Source: Amborella trichopoda
Taxonomy: Eukaryota > Streptophyta > Magnoliopsida > Amborellales > Amborellaceae
NCBI RefSeq assembly: GCF_000471905.2
Contig: NW_006499563.1
Location: 5,118,656 to 5,182,655, forward strand
Reading direction: 5' to 3'
Length of the DNA stretch: 64,000 bases
The notes below the pieces were generated by a model. It did not search any database and had not been told where the DNA came from. It was given only the letters and a program-made list of their open reading frames with translations. The translations under genes were made by a program, and so were the position numbers. Below, one piece after another: positions 1-10,253 of this stretch (positions are counted from its first letter, which is position 1; each line of letters begins with the position of its first letter).

Positions 1-1
1 G

Positions 2-835
2 AAATAAATCTTAGAGAAGAAGCGGATCCCAGGCCCACTTTCATTTTTACGAATGTCCCTAAGAGAAAAAGAAGATTTCACCACCTTCTTGAAATCAAAC
101 TGAAACATCTTTGCTTGATACTATCATGAGATGCCGAGGTTATACCCTCAAGTAGAAGTTCACCATCTCGACATCGATCCAACTATCAAACTAGTTAAAC
201 AAAAGTCGAGAAGGTTCAGGCTTGTCCTCGAGATGCAGATAGACATTGAGATAACCAAGCTCAGAAAAGTAGGTTTCATCCGTGAAGTCAAATGCCCGAA
301 ATTGATAGCGAATGTCATTCCGGTCAAGAAAAAGAATGGTCAAATCAGATTGTGTTTTGACTTTCGTGATTTGAACACCGCCTGTCCTAAAGATGACTTT
401 TCGTTGCGATTCATTGAGATGCTCATCGACTCTATAACTCACTGCCAGATCTTCTCCTTCATGGATGGATACTCCAGGTATAATCAAATAAGGATGGCGC
501 TCGAAGATGAGTAGGCCACCGCATTCTTAACTCCAAAATGGGTCTTCTGCTACACAAGGATGCCTTTTGGATTAAAGAATACTGGGGCCACATATTAGAG
601 AGCAATGACGACCATTTTCAAAGACATGATACCCAGAGAAGTGGGGTGTTATGTAGATTACTTAGTGGTAATATCTGAAGAGAAGGATGCTCACATGAAG
701 GACCTTGAAAAAGTATTTGAGCGACTACGTCTTCATCAACTTAAAATGAACTCGCTGAAATGCGATTTTGGCGTGCGATCCGGAATATTCTTGGGGTTCA
801 TTGTCAGACATTGAGGACTTGAAGTTAAGCTGGTT
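2..835 (+). pseudogene. pol: A: reverse transcriptase (broken)
   Basis: Starts with the linker typical of Tat elements just before RT (INLREEADPRPTF), then an in-frame TGA, then the RT domain. Recognisable RT blocks include FIREVK, VPVKKKNGQIRLCFDFRDLN, CPKDDF and FMDGYSRYNQIRMA. A TAG at 512-514 and further stops near 596 and 812 break it. The catalytic YVDD box is YVDY (GCYVDYLVV), so the second catalytic aspartate is lost. RT would have copied the element RNA into DNA; this copy cannot. The segment continues directly into the RT connection domain. Confidence 0.85.
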
Positions 836-1956
836 ATGATCAAGGCAATCTAAGAAATGCCGTCACCCACTACACTTCAAGAACTGTGCTCTCTTCAAGG
901 GCAACTGACATACATTCGCAGGTTCATCTCGAATCTCTTAGGTCGTTGGAAACCCTTTGCACATCTGCTAAAGAAAGATACCCCATTCATCTGCGATGAA
1001 GCATGTCAGATGCCCTTGATGACACCAAGAATTATTTGCTCAATCCTCCAATGCTCTCTACACCAATATTGGGAAAACCCCTCATTCTGTACGTGACTGC
1101 TCTAGACGAGTCACTCGAAGCATTGTTGGCACAAAACAATGAAGAGGGAAAGGAGACTGCATTATATTACCTCAGGGAAAGGAGACTGCATTATATTACC
1201 TCAGCCGAAGGATGCAAGGAGCTGAGAGGAAATATCACCCTATTGAGAAAATGTGTCTGGCTCTGATCTTTGCAGTATAAAAATTCCGCCGTTACTTGCT
1301 TGGTCATGAAGTGAGCCTTATATCAAAAGCTGATCCTGTAAAATTTCTCATAACATGCCCATATTTGTCGGGACGCCTTGCCAAGTGGGCATTATTGTTG
1401 ATGGAGTTTGATGTCACATATGTCCCACAAAAGGCCATCAAGGGCCAGGCCTTGGCTGACTTTCTTGTAGCACACCCCATGCCGACCGAATCTCCTCTAT
1501 CAAGCGACCTCCTTGATGAAGAAGTATTCTGTGCCGAACTTGCTCTTGTGTGGGAATTATACTTCGACGGAGCCTTCCAATTAGAACGAGGAGGCGCCAG
1601 AGTCATATTCTTGACTCCTACTAGAGGAATACTACCACTTTCTTTCTCTCTCGCTCAATCCGCTTCTCGTAATGAAGCGGAATATCAGACTTGAGATAGC
1701 TTTCGATCTCGACTTGGAGTAGCTCAAGATCTACGATGACTCTGAGTTGGTTATCGGACAGCTCAAAGGGATTTATGATGTAAGAAAAGACACCCTCAAG
1801 CCTTATCACGAGACTGCAAAATTGTATATGGCCCGATTCAAAGATGTATCTTGAGTCACATCCCCAGGAGGCTAAATTTGCAGGCTGATGCACTTGCGAA
1901 ACTCGACGCTGCAATTTAGTTGTCCTCATCAGGACCCACGCTTGTTAGGGTGGCGG
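836..1956 (+). pseudogene. pol: A: RT connection, RT-linked RNase H and second (Tat-type) RNase H, broken
   Basis: LCSLQGQLTYIRRFISNL is the RT connection; LILYVTALDES to LLAQNN is the RT-linked RNase H with its catalytic motif eroded. A 29-bp exact tandem duplication shifts the frame inside it. From about 1540 a second RNase H-like domain reads LYFDGAFQLERGGAR, then SRNEAEYQ, then DSELVIGQLKG (after a frameshift). The extra RNase H after the first is a known mark of Tat elements. Stops at 1278 and 1693 and later frameshifts disable the segment. Confidence 0.8.
1146..1203 (+). repeat. Exact 29-bp tandem duplication in A RNase H
   Basis: The unit at 1146-1174 is repeated without a mismatch at 1175-1203. 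Because 29 is not a multiple of three, it throws the RNase H frame. D has only one copy at the matching place. Confidence 0.9.
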
Positions 1957-1957
1957 A

Positions 1958-2480
1958 ATGGAGACCATTGAGTTGAGAACTGAAGTCGATGCCGATGATA
2001 TGAGAAATATCTTCCCCGAGTGTCCTCCTTATCCATTTGGAGCACTTCTATCGGCCAAAGAAGTAATCAAGACTGAACAAGAAATAATACAAAGTCAAGG
2101 AGCTAAGAGTCGAAATCAAGAACCACAATTCTTTGACCCAATATGCACAAAAATTAAGCAGGTCGAAGATTGGACAGACCCCATCACTAGTTTTCTAAAA
2201 CATGGCAGGGTCCTGAAAGATCGTGCCGAACGTAATAATATATGTCGAATGTCCACCAAGTATACCCTCCTCAAAGGTGGTGTTCTCTTCAGAGATGTGT
2301 CGTCAACCAAGAGGCAAATAAGGTATTAGAAGAAGTCCACTCAGGCATTTTGGGCTGCACTAGTCAGGTCTGAATCTCTATGAACGAATACGCAAGTTGG
2401 GATACTATTGGCCTTTTATGATTGTCGATTTCTTAAGCTACGCTAAAACGTGCCAGGTATGCCAAATACACCCCAGCTTG
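1958..2480 (+). pseudogene. pol: A: RNase H-integrase linker and integrase HHCC zinc finger
   Basis: QVEDWTDPITSFLKHGRVLK and MSTKYTLLKGGVLFRDVSS match the linker that Tat elements carry before integrase. After a stop at 2327 the zinc finger continues in shifted frames: HSGILGC, then the CQVCQ pair near 2452-2466. This finger normally helps integrase bind DNA ends. Frameshifts fall between the histidine and cysteine halves. D holds the same region at 8530-9200 on the other strand. Confidence 0.75.
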
Positions 2481-2905
2481 GTTCATTAGCCTCCAGAGCC
2501 CTTACACCTTTAATTGCATCATGGCCCTTCTCACAATGGGGTATGGATATCGTAGGGCCCATTGACCCCCCTTTCGCAATGGGCCATGTTTACATCCTAG
2601 CTGCAACAGTTTATTTCTCTAAGTGGGCTGAAGCAGTCCCCCTTAAGCAAGTTCCTGGGACAGTGGTGGCCTACTTTGTTGGACGTCATATCATATATCG
2701 CTTCGGAGTGCCCGATCGGATCATATCTGACAATGACCCTCAATTTAAAAGTCATCACCTCGATCGCTTAGTTAATCAGTTCAATTTTGAATTGAGGTAC
2801 TCGACTATGTACCATCCTCGGGAAAATGGATTAGTTGAGGCTTTCAATAAGACTATGCAATGTTTGAAGAAAGTCAGTATCAAAAACAAGGAAGAACTAG
2901 CATGA
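2450..2905 (+). pseudogene. pol: A: integrase core
   Basis: An open stretch of about 150 codons holds the retroviral-type integrase core. All three catalytic acidic residues are visible: Asp in WGMDIVGPI, Asp in ISDNDPQF and Glu in ENGLVEAFNKT. Integrase inserts the DNA copy into the host genome. A TGA at 2903 cuts the domain, and the upstream zinc finger is out of frame, so no working enzyme could be made. It is the best-preserved coding block of A. Confidence 0.85.
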
Positions 2906-3371
2906 GAGGCTTCCTGAAGCACTGTGGGCTTATCGTACTACTATACGAAATGTTATTGATGCCACTCCTCATTCTCTAGTTTATTAGGGTGAAGCAGTTT
3001 TACCTCTCGAAATACAAATCCCTTCATTGCGAGTAGCTACTCACCAGGGAGTAACCGAAGACGAGAAAGTCAAGCTCCTGTATCAAGAACTGGATGCACT
3101 CGATGGATAAAGGCTAGAGGCTCAGTAGAACCTTGAACTCAACCAAGGGAGAATGAAGAGGGCTTTTGACAAATCTATCAAGATCAGCTCATTCACCTGT
3201 GGTGATTTAGTCTTAGCCATCAAGAGGCCTATTGTTATGCATGGCTGGCGTAAAGGGAAGTTTGATCCTAAGTGGGAAGGTCCCTTTATAGTAAAAAAGG
3301 TCTCGCCCAACGGGGCCTACATACTAGCACATCCTGGTGGAGAAGAGGCGATGCCCCCTATCAACGGATGA
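2906..3371 (+). pseudogene. pol: A: integrase C-terminal region
   Basis: Continues the integrase after a frameshift: LPEALWAYRTT, then several stops (TAG near 2983, TAA near 3108, TAG near 3126). An open part, 3153-3371, has KIGDLV-type sequence (TCGDLVLAIKRP) and KWEGPFIVKKVSPNGAYIL, the GPF/GPY module found at integrase ends. The last residues before the TGA at 3369 are the natural end of pol. D has the same end at 7675. Confidence 0.8.
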
Positions 3372-4314
3372 TACCTAAAGTAGTACTATCCATAATGCGT
3401 AGGGACTCAATGAGAGAACAAGCAAGATAGTCCAAAAAAAATTCTACCTTTTTTATTTTATATTGCACTAAAAATGAGTTACAAGTTACAAGAACCCATT
3501 ACTAGGGAGATTACAAGTCTCTTGCATCTGAGGATAAGAGGACGGTTACAAACCAAAACTTGTGCTTTTGCTCTTGCATCTGAGAGTAAGAGGACGGTTA
3601 CAGGCCAAAACAAATTCCTGCCCCATGAAGAAGAAGAAAACTCACAAAACGAAGGACCTCCTCATGAAGAAGAAGCGAAACAACTTGGAGAGTTAGCTTT
3701 AATTCATCTGACGACTAAGAGGATGGTTACAGGCCAGAAGACAAAGCAGAGCCATTTCAAGAAGTTAGCCTCAGTCCATTTGATGTGTATGTCAAACAAA
3801 CAAGCCAGATACCTCATCTGACATGTATGTTGAACATACAACGTAGGATCCATTCGACGTGTATATCAAACATAGAAGAAGGGCAGCCCTGGCAAGGACC
3901 TGGCCTATGACCAAAAGCACAACCTGTTCACAGTGGATGCCCTTCCATAGAACAATGTGGACCTCACTACTGTCCTAGAGGATTTGGCTTCCAACAGATA
4001 CCACAAGCCATGCCTCATCCTTCACCACTTTTTGCCAGCCCATGGACATCACTGTACGTTGCTCATCGCCAAGCGTCGCGAACCCCGCACGTGAGTTACT
4101 GACACATGCGAACATCTTTCTTCGCACTGTGATAAGCCACATGTGCTGACGAGCGCTGACTGAAGCCAGCTCCAGTTGTGTTCTTCAAAGGCCAGCACCG
4201 TTTGTGCTCCTAACCCTTAGCGTCAGCTATTTTTCTTGAGAGTCAGTGCCGGTTGTATCAGTACTCCAAAACATCAGCGTCAGTTACCTTAACGCCAGTT
4301 GGACTTCTGCTAGA
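3372..4314 (+). other. A: 3' tail with antisense poly(A) signal and truncated repeat region
   Basis: No sense gene. An AATAAA on the minus strand (3452-3457) sits in an A/T-rich stretch, placed like the antisense poly(A) sites of C and D. The stretch 3470-4075 matches D 7600-7005 in reverse complement. Reading minus from about 4050, a frame resembles D's small antisense ORF but has a stop. At 4140-4310 are degenerate units containing CAGTGCCGGTTG-like words. The element is cut at about 4314. Confidence 0.6.
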
Positions 4315-4925
4315 GGCTGTGCAGTTTAGGGTCATGCTAAACGAATCGAGGCTATGCAGTTTTAAGTCATACAATTAGGATTGCACAGTTTAAGGTCATG
4401 CAACTAGACGTCTGCTACAGTTTAAGGTCATATAGTTTGGACCAAAGCCGGGCAGTATAGGGTCGTGCAGCATGGACCGAGGCTGTGCAGTTTAAGGTCA
4501 TGCAGAATGGACAGAGGCTGTGCAGTTTAGGGTCATGCTGAACGACCGAGGCTATGCAATTTTAAGTCATACAATTAGAACCGTGCTGTTTAAGGTCATG
4601 CAACTAGACCTCCGCTATAGTTTAAGGTCATATAGTTTGGACCAAAGCTAGGCAGTTTAGGGTCCTGAAGCATGGATCGAGGCTGTACAGTTTAGGGTCA
4701 TGTAGAATGGATCGAGGCCGTGCAGTTTAGGGTCATGCTAAACGGACTGAGGCTATGCAGTTTTAAGTCATACAATTAGGACCGTGTTGTTTAAGGTCAT
4801 CCAACTAGACCTCCACTACAATTTAAGGTCATATAGTTTGAACCAAAGCCGGGCAGTTTAGGGTCGTGCAGCACAGACCGAGGCTATGTAGTTTAGGGTC
4901 ATGCAAAATGGACCGAGGTTGTGCC
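4315..4925 (-). repeat. D: ~33-bp satellite-like array with a 201-bp higher-order unit
   Basis: Monomers share the core GTTTAAGGTCATGCAG on the plus strand. Six distinct monomer types recur in the same order, starting at 4315, 4516 and 4716, which gives a higher-order period of about 200-201 bp and three rounds. The same monomer family, in element sense (ACCTTAAACTGCAT), forms arrays in C (25385-25900) and E (42550-43270, 43725-43990). Tandem repeats in the hypervariable 3' region are known in Tat elements and can seed satellite DNA. Confidence 0.85.
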
Positions 4926-5340
4926 GCCATGCACGTGAAGCTCCCTGGAGAATAGATCTGTGGATGGTAATCGGACTCCCTGGGGATAAAATTGTGAAGA
5001 CCATTCACAAACTGAGGGATCAGATGGAAATTGTGTCCTGATGAAGAATGGCCAACAAAAGCGGACCTCACTAGGGCTTAGTGGGGGGTAAGCATACCCT
5101 CTAGGGTAAAAGATGGCTTGGTGTGAAACAGACCCATCAAAAATTGAAGAGGTAAGAATGATTCTAACTTCACTGGGGATAATGGCTTGCAGTATCGGTA
5201 TGACTCCTTTGGGGATGAGGGATAACTCCTAACTCCATTAGGGATGATTGGCCACAGTTTGGGTGTAACAGCCTGGGTGCAACATTACTGGGGAGGACAG
5301 GTCACGACTTGGGTGCAACCCCACTAGGGATAAGTGGTAG
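4926..5340 (-). repeat. D: degenerate iterons resembling the primer-binding site
   Basis: About eight loosely spaced units read near ACTCCACTGGGGAT on the plus strand, for example at 4974-4986, 5167-5180, 5203-5216, 5232-5245 and 5318-5331. The by-eye consensus matches 14 bases of the tRNA-Arg(ACG)-type primer-binding site. In D's sense (minus) strand it therefore reads like the tRNA 3' arm. Matching arrays occur in C and E. Confidence 0.55.
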
Positions 5341-5399
5341 GATGCACAAGACTACAACCTAGAGTAGGTGACAATAGGCTGCTGGAATATGGCCGATGC

Positions 5400-5925
5400 C
5401 AGATGTAGTGCTAGTGGTTTCTTGCGAGTATTCAACCGGTGCTAAGTTGTTAAAAAAACAATCGACGTTGAGTTGTTAAAGACTCAGTTGGCGCTGTGCA
5501 CGATCCGTGATATTGTTTGAAGACAACCAGCACTAAGTTAACCGGCTCTAGGGTTGTTTGGAAACACACCCAACGCAAAATCAACTAGTAGTAGGGTTGT
5601 TTTGAAAACACATCCGGTGCTAAGTCAACTGGCGCTCGGGTTGCTTGAAATTAACCAGGTGGTACGTCAACTGGCACTACGGTTGTTTGAAATTCACCTG
5701 GTGCTACGTCAACTAGTGCTACGGTTGTTTGGAAACACACCCAACGCAAAATCAACCGACACTAGGGTTGTTTTGAAAACACACCCGGTGCTAAGTCAAT
5801 TGGCGCTATGGTTGTTTGAAATTCACCCAGTGCTACGTCACTGACACTAGGGTTGCTTGAAATTCACCCGGTGCTACGTCAACTAGAGCTAGGGTTGTTT
5901 GTAATTCACCTGGCGCTGGAAATGG
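5400..5925 (-). repeat. D: ~42-bp tandem array upstream of the antisense promoter
   Basis: Roughly ten variable units with the plus-strand core GGCGCTAGGGTTGTTTGAAA and ACCCGGTGCTACGTCAACT. Some carry GGAAACACACCCAACGCAAA instead of the middle part. C has the related array at 24470-24800 in the opposite strand sense, as expected from the element orientations. Short frames through it are repeat artefacts. Confidence 0.8.
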
Positions 5926-6042
5926 ATTGATGAGAGTAGCCTCGGGCCTCGAGTCAAAGATCGACTTGGCTCATCGTCGCTTGGCTTCCCTTAGACGCGA
6001 CTGGAATTTCGAGTTTGTGAGGGACATTTGAGGGTAGTGTGG

Positions 6043-6053
6043 TCTATATAAGG
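6043..6053 (+). promoter_or_regulatory. D: antisense TATA box inside the 3' region
   Basis: TCTATATAAGG lies in the core GTCTATATAAGGGGG and points opposite to D. C has the same core (24340-24350, minus strand), also antisense to its element. Over about 35 bases around it the two differ at only three positions, although flanking sequence is much more diverged. A plus-strand AATAAA at 7585-7590 would end the transcript. No measured start site is available. Confidence 0.6.
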
Positions 6054-6059
6054 GGGTAA

Positions 6060-7674
6060 AATCCTATTTCCCTCACTTTTTCACAAAGGGTAAAAAAAAC
6101 TTAAGAGAGAATTTTCTTAACAGTGAGGAGAGGGTGCTCGGTTTAAGTTTTGACAAGAGGTGGGACTCCAGCAAAGGTTTTGGCGAGGAAGGTTCTCGGC
6201 CAACTGTGGGACTCCAGGCGGTTTTTGCAAGGATGGCCTTCAGAGAGCAGGCTTCATCAAGAATTTGGCAAAGTTGCAATGAGAGTTTTTTTTAACATAA
6301 AGGAATTTTTGGTGGAGGGAAGAGCTTCAGCCTTGGCATTTTTTTTAAGGTAGAAGAGGCAGGAAGTGGGACAGTCAGCATGTCCGCACGTCTTGAGAGT
6401 TTTTCAAGGAGTTTTGAGAGGTTTTTTGGAGGTCACGGTAACCTTCCGACGTTGTTAGTGGTGTTTACAGAGGTTCCCAGGAACTTAGGGGAAGTTTGCA
6501 GAAATTTTCGGTGAGGTTTTGGTGACATCTAGGTGAAAAATGCAGGCGGGAATTTTTCAGTGGGTTGCAGGCCGTTAGAAGAAGTCACAGTAGGAGACGA
6601 ATTGTCACGGGGGATGAACTGTCATGAAAGGTGTACGGTTGGAGGAGGTTAACTGTCACAGGGAAGGTGTACGGTTACCTTCAAAAATCGTGTGACCATT
6701 AAGGAGGTCAAAAAACATAGGCTTTGAAAATGAGGATTCTCAAGAACTGAACAGTCGTGACAAGGCCAACGTTAACAGAAGTGCAGCTGGCACTAGGGCA
6801 ACCGGCGTTGAGACAAGTGGCATTGATCCTCAAGAAAGGAAACAAGCGTTGGGAGTTAGGAGCACCACCGACGCTTGCCTTTGGAGGACACAGCCGGCGT
6901 TGGCTTCAGTTAGTGCTCATCAGTACGTGTAGCTTGTCATGGTGCGAAGAGTGACGCTCGTTTGTGGTAGTAAGTTACATGTAGGATTTGCAGCGCTTGG
7001 CGATAAGCTACGATGTTCATGGGTCAACAAAAAGTGGTGAATGGTGATAGGGCATGGCTTGTGATACCTGTTGGAAGCAAAATCCTCCATGGTCATAGTG
7101 AGGTCCATGTTGTTCTGTGGAAGGGCACCCACTATGAACAGGGTATGCTTTCCGTCATAGGTCAATTCCTTGCCAGGCCAACTCACTTTGTATGTTTGAT
7201 ATATACAACGAATGAATCCTACATCATATGTTTGATGTACACATCAGATATAATATCTGGCTTGTATGTTTGACATACAAGTTGGATGGACTGAGGCTAA
7301 CTTCTTGGAGTGGCCCTGCTCTGTCTTTTGGCCTATAACCATCCTCTTACTCATCAGATGAATTAAAGTTAACTCTCCAAGTGGTTTCGCTTCTTCTTCA
7401 AGAGAAGGGCCTTTCTTTGGTGGGCCTTTCTTCATGAGAAGGGCCTTTCTTCATAGTGGTTTCGCGCTGAGACAAGAGCGAAAATATAAATTTTGGTTTG
7501 TAACTATTCTCTTATCCTCACATTCAAGAGACTTGTAACCTCCCTAGTAATGGGCTTCTTGTAACTTGTAACTCGTTTTACTGCAATAAAAAGATTTAGA
7601 TTTTGTTTGGACTATCTTGCTTATTTTCACTTTGAGTCCCTTTCTTTTGAATACGCATTATGGGTAGTACTTCT
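6060..7674 (+). other. D: antisense transcription unit without a PMD ORF
   Basis: From the antisense TATA to the end of pol. 6060-6750 is leader-like; 6760-6960 has degenerate GCCGGCGTTG-type units, as in the antisense leader of C. 7013-7273 (+) is an 86-codon frame (starts MFMGQQKVVNGDRAW), partly conserved but with a stop in A. 7190-7270 has repeats of a TGTATGTTTGA word. AATAAA at 7585-7590 follows CGTTTTACTG, as at the antisense poly(A) signal of C. The ~3.6-kb PMD ORF of C and E is absent. Confidence 0.5.
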
Positions 7675-8145
7675 CTAAATATTGTCCATTGGCATTGCGT
7701 CCCTTCCTTCAGGATGTGCCAGTATATAAGCTCCGTTAGGACAAACCTTTTTGACTATAAAGGGACCTTCCAACTTAGGCTCAAACTTCCCTTTACGCTG
7801 GTCATGCATAACAATGGGCCTCTTGACAGCTAGGACTAGATCACCACTGGTGAATAAGAGGACTTTGACAGATTTGTCAAAAGCCCTTTTCATTCTCCCT
7901 TGGTTGAGTTCAAGGCTCTGTTGAGCCTCTAACCTCTTTCCATCGAGTGTGCCCAATTCTTTATACCAAAGCTTAACTCTTTCATCTTCGGTTATTCCTT
8001 GGTGAATAGCGACTCACAGTGAAGGGATTTGTATTTCAAGAGGCAAATCTGCTTCATCCCCATAGACTAGAGAATAAGGAGTGGAATCAGTAGCATTTCG
8101 TGTAGTAGTACGATAAGCCCATAGGGCTACAAGAAGCTTCTCATG
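7675..8145 (-). pseudogene. pol: D: integrase C-terminal region
   Basis: Ends at 7675 with the natural pol stop. The open part (7956-7675) has TSGDLVLAVKRPIVMHDQR and GPFIVKKVCPNGAYILAHP, the GPF module of integrase ends. Upstream, LVALWAYRTT and PYSLVYGDEADLPLEIQIP are readable but broken by stops and a frameshift. It matches A 2906-3371 in reverse complement. Confidence 0.8.
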
Positions 8146-8610
8146 TCAGTTCTTCCTTGATTTTGATACTGACTTTCTTAAAACGTTGTACAGAGTCTTA
8201 TTGAAAGCCTCAGCTAATCCATTCGTCCGAGGGTGGTACATAGTCGAGTACCTCCATTCGAAATCGAATTGGTTAACTAAGCGATTGATGTGATGACTCC
8301 TAAATTGAGGACCAATGTCGGTTATAATCCGGCCGGGCACTCCGAAGGGATATATGATGTGATGTCGCACGAAGTAGGCCACCGCTATCCCAGGAACATG
8401 CTTAAGGGGGACGACTTCAACCCACTTAGAGAAATAATCTATTTCAGCTAGGATAAATACATGGCCCATTGTGGAAGGACAATAGGCCCTACAATGCCCA
8501 TACCCCATTGTGATAAGGGCCATGATGCAACTGTAGGGTGTAGGCTTTGGAGGCTAGTGAACCAAGCTGGAGTATATTTGACATACTTGGCACTTTTTTG
8601 CATAGATTAA
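8146..8610 (-). pseudogene. pol: D: integrase core, first catalytic Asp region damaged
   Basis: GHVFILAEIDYFSKWVEVVP, ITDIGPQF (second catalytic Asp) and NGLAEAFNKT (catalytic Glu) are clear. The region that should carry the first Asp (GMDIVGPI in A) reads GMGIVGPI in a shifted frame, so the Asp is replaced by Gly and a frameshift follows. The CQVC zinc-finger end is visible near 8580-8590. The copy cannot encode active integrase. Confidence 0.8.
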
Positions 8611-9200
8611 GGAATCGACAATCATGGAAGGCCAATAGTATCCCAACCTACGTATTCATTCATAGAGCTTAGGACTGGACTGGTGTAGTCCACAAATGCC
8701 TGAGTAGACTTCTTCTAACACCTTATTTACTTCTTGGGTATCGACGCATTCAAATGACTACCTGAACAGAGCATCTCCTTTAAGGAGGGTATACTTGGTA
8801 GACATTCGGGGTATGTTGTTGCGTTTGGTATGATCTTCCAGGAGCTTACCATGTTTTAGGAAACTGGTGATGGTCTCTCTCCAATCTTCTATCAGCTCAA
8901 CTCTTGCACACATTGGGTCAAAGAATTTTGGTTCTAGATTCCGACCCTTAGCTCCTTGACTCTGTGTTATTGCTTATTCATTTTTTATTACTTATTTGGC
9001 TGATAGAAGTGATCCAAATGGATAAGGAGGGCACTGAGGGAAGATGTTTCTCTCGTCATCCTCGTCGAGCTCAATTCTTAGTTCGATATGTCTCCATTCT
9101 TCCACCAAGACAAGCGTGGGCCCTAATGAGGATAATTGAATTATAGCTCTGAGCTTCGCAAGTGCTCCAGCCTGTGAGTTTAGCCTTCTGGGGATGTGAC
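8611..9200 (-). pseudogene. pol: D: RNase H-integrase linker
   Basis: Reads ELRIELDEDDERNIFPQCPP (9086-9020), YPFGSLLSAK, then LLKGDALFR and YLGRLLLTHL-like segments in several frames, collinear with A 1958-2330. Stops and frameshifts are frequent. No catalytic function is expected here; in intact elements this linker joins the second RNase H to the integrase zinc finger. Confidence 0.65.
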
Positions 9201-10253
9201 TCAGGGACACGTCCTCAAACTGAGCCATATACGATTTTGCGGTATTGTGGTAAGGCTTGAGAGTGTCTTTCTCACTTCATAAATCCCTTTGAGCTGTCGG
9301 ATAACCAACTCAGAGTCACCATAGATCTTGAGCTGCTCCAGGTCTAGGTCGAAGGCTATCTTAAGTTCGATTATAAGGGCTTGATATTCTTCCTCAATAT
9401 GAGAATCGGCTAGAGCGAGAGAGAAAGAAAGTGGCAATATTCCTTCTCTTGACGTTAAGAATAACACTCTGGTGCCTCCTTGATCTGATTGGAATGCTCC
9501 GTCAAATTACAATTCCCACACAAGAGAAAGGTCAACACAGAATACTTCTTCATCAAGGAGGTTGGTTGATAGAGGAGATTCAGTTGCAAGGAAGTCAGCC
9601 AAGGCTTGACCCTTGATGGCCTTCTGCAGGACATACGTGATATTGAATTCCATTAGCAAAAATGCCTATTTAGCAAGGCGTCTTGACAATCATGGGCGTG
9701 TCATGAGAAACTTTACAGGATCAGCTTTTGATATACGTTTCACTTCATGACCAAGCAAGTAATGGCGGAGCTTTTGTACTGCGAAGATCAGGGCCAGACA
9801 CATCTTTTCTATCGGGGGATAATTCTTCTCGGCCCCTTGCATCCTGCGGCTGAGGAAGTACAACACAGTCTCTTTTCCCTCATCATTGTTTTGTGCCAAC
9901 AATGATCCGAGTAACTCATCTAAAGCAGTCACGTATAGAATGAGGGGTTTTCCCAATTCTGGTGTAGAGAGCACCGGAGGGTTGAGTAAATAATGCTTGA
10001 TGACGTCATGGGCTGCTTGACATTCTTCATCCCAAATGAATGGGGTGTCTTTCTTTAGCAGGTGTGTAAATGGTTTACATCGACCTGAGAGGTTCAAGAT
10101 GAACCTGCGAATGTATGCCAGCTGCCCTTGAAGAGAGCACAGTTTTCGAAGTGTAGTCGATGATAGAATTTCTTGGATTGCCTTGATCTTGACTGGCTCA
10201 ACTTCAAGCCTTAGATGTCTGACGCTAAACCCCAAGAATTCTCTAGAGCGCAT
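9201..10253 (-). pseudogene. pol: D: RT connection, RT-linked RNase H and second RNase H
   Basis: 10253-9690 is open for 187 codons: LRKLCSLQGQLAYIRRFILN (connection), GKPLILYVTALDELLGSLLA, then ETVLYFLSRRMQGAEKNYPP and LRHYLLGHEV (RT-linked RNase H). The Tat-type second RNase H follows at about 9600-9201: FDGAFQ in a shifted frame, SHIEEEYQALI and IYGDSELVIRQLKGIYEV, in which the GDSELV motif is kept. It matches A 836-1956 but lacks A's 29-bp duplication. Confidence 0.85.

Larger units (their letters stand above)
1..4314 (+). mobile_element. Element A: Tat-lineage Ty3/gypsy fragment (pol and 3' tail)
   Basis: Contains, in order, the pre-RT linker, RT, RT-linked RNase H, a second RNase H, zinc finger, integrase core and integrase C-terminus, then a non-coding tail. 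The 5' part lies off the window and no 3' LTR is present. The tail stops at about 4314, where repeats belonging to the opposite-strand element D begin. It matches D over its whole length in reverse complement, at roughly four bases in five by eye, so A and D are separate copies of one subfamily. Stops and frameshifts throughout show it is long dead. Confidence 0.85.

Noticed and set aside
191..487. 98-codon minus frame inside A's RT
   Set aside because: Shadow of the RT reading frame on the other strand.
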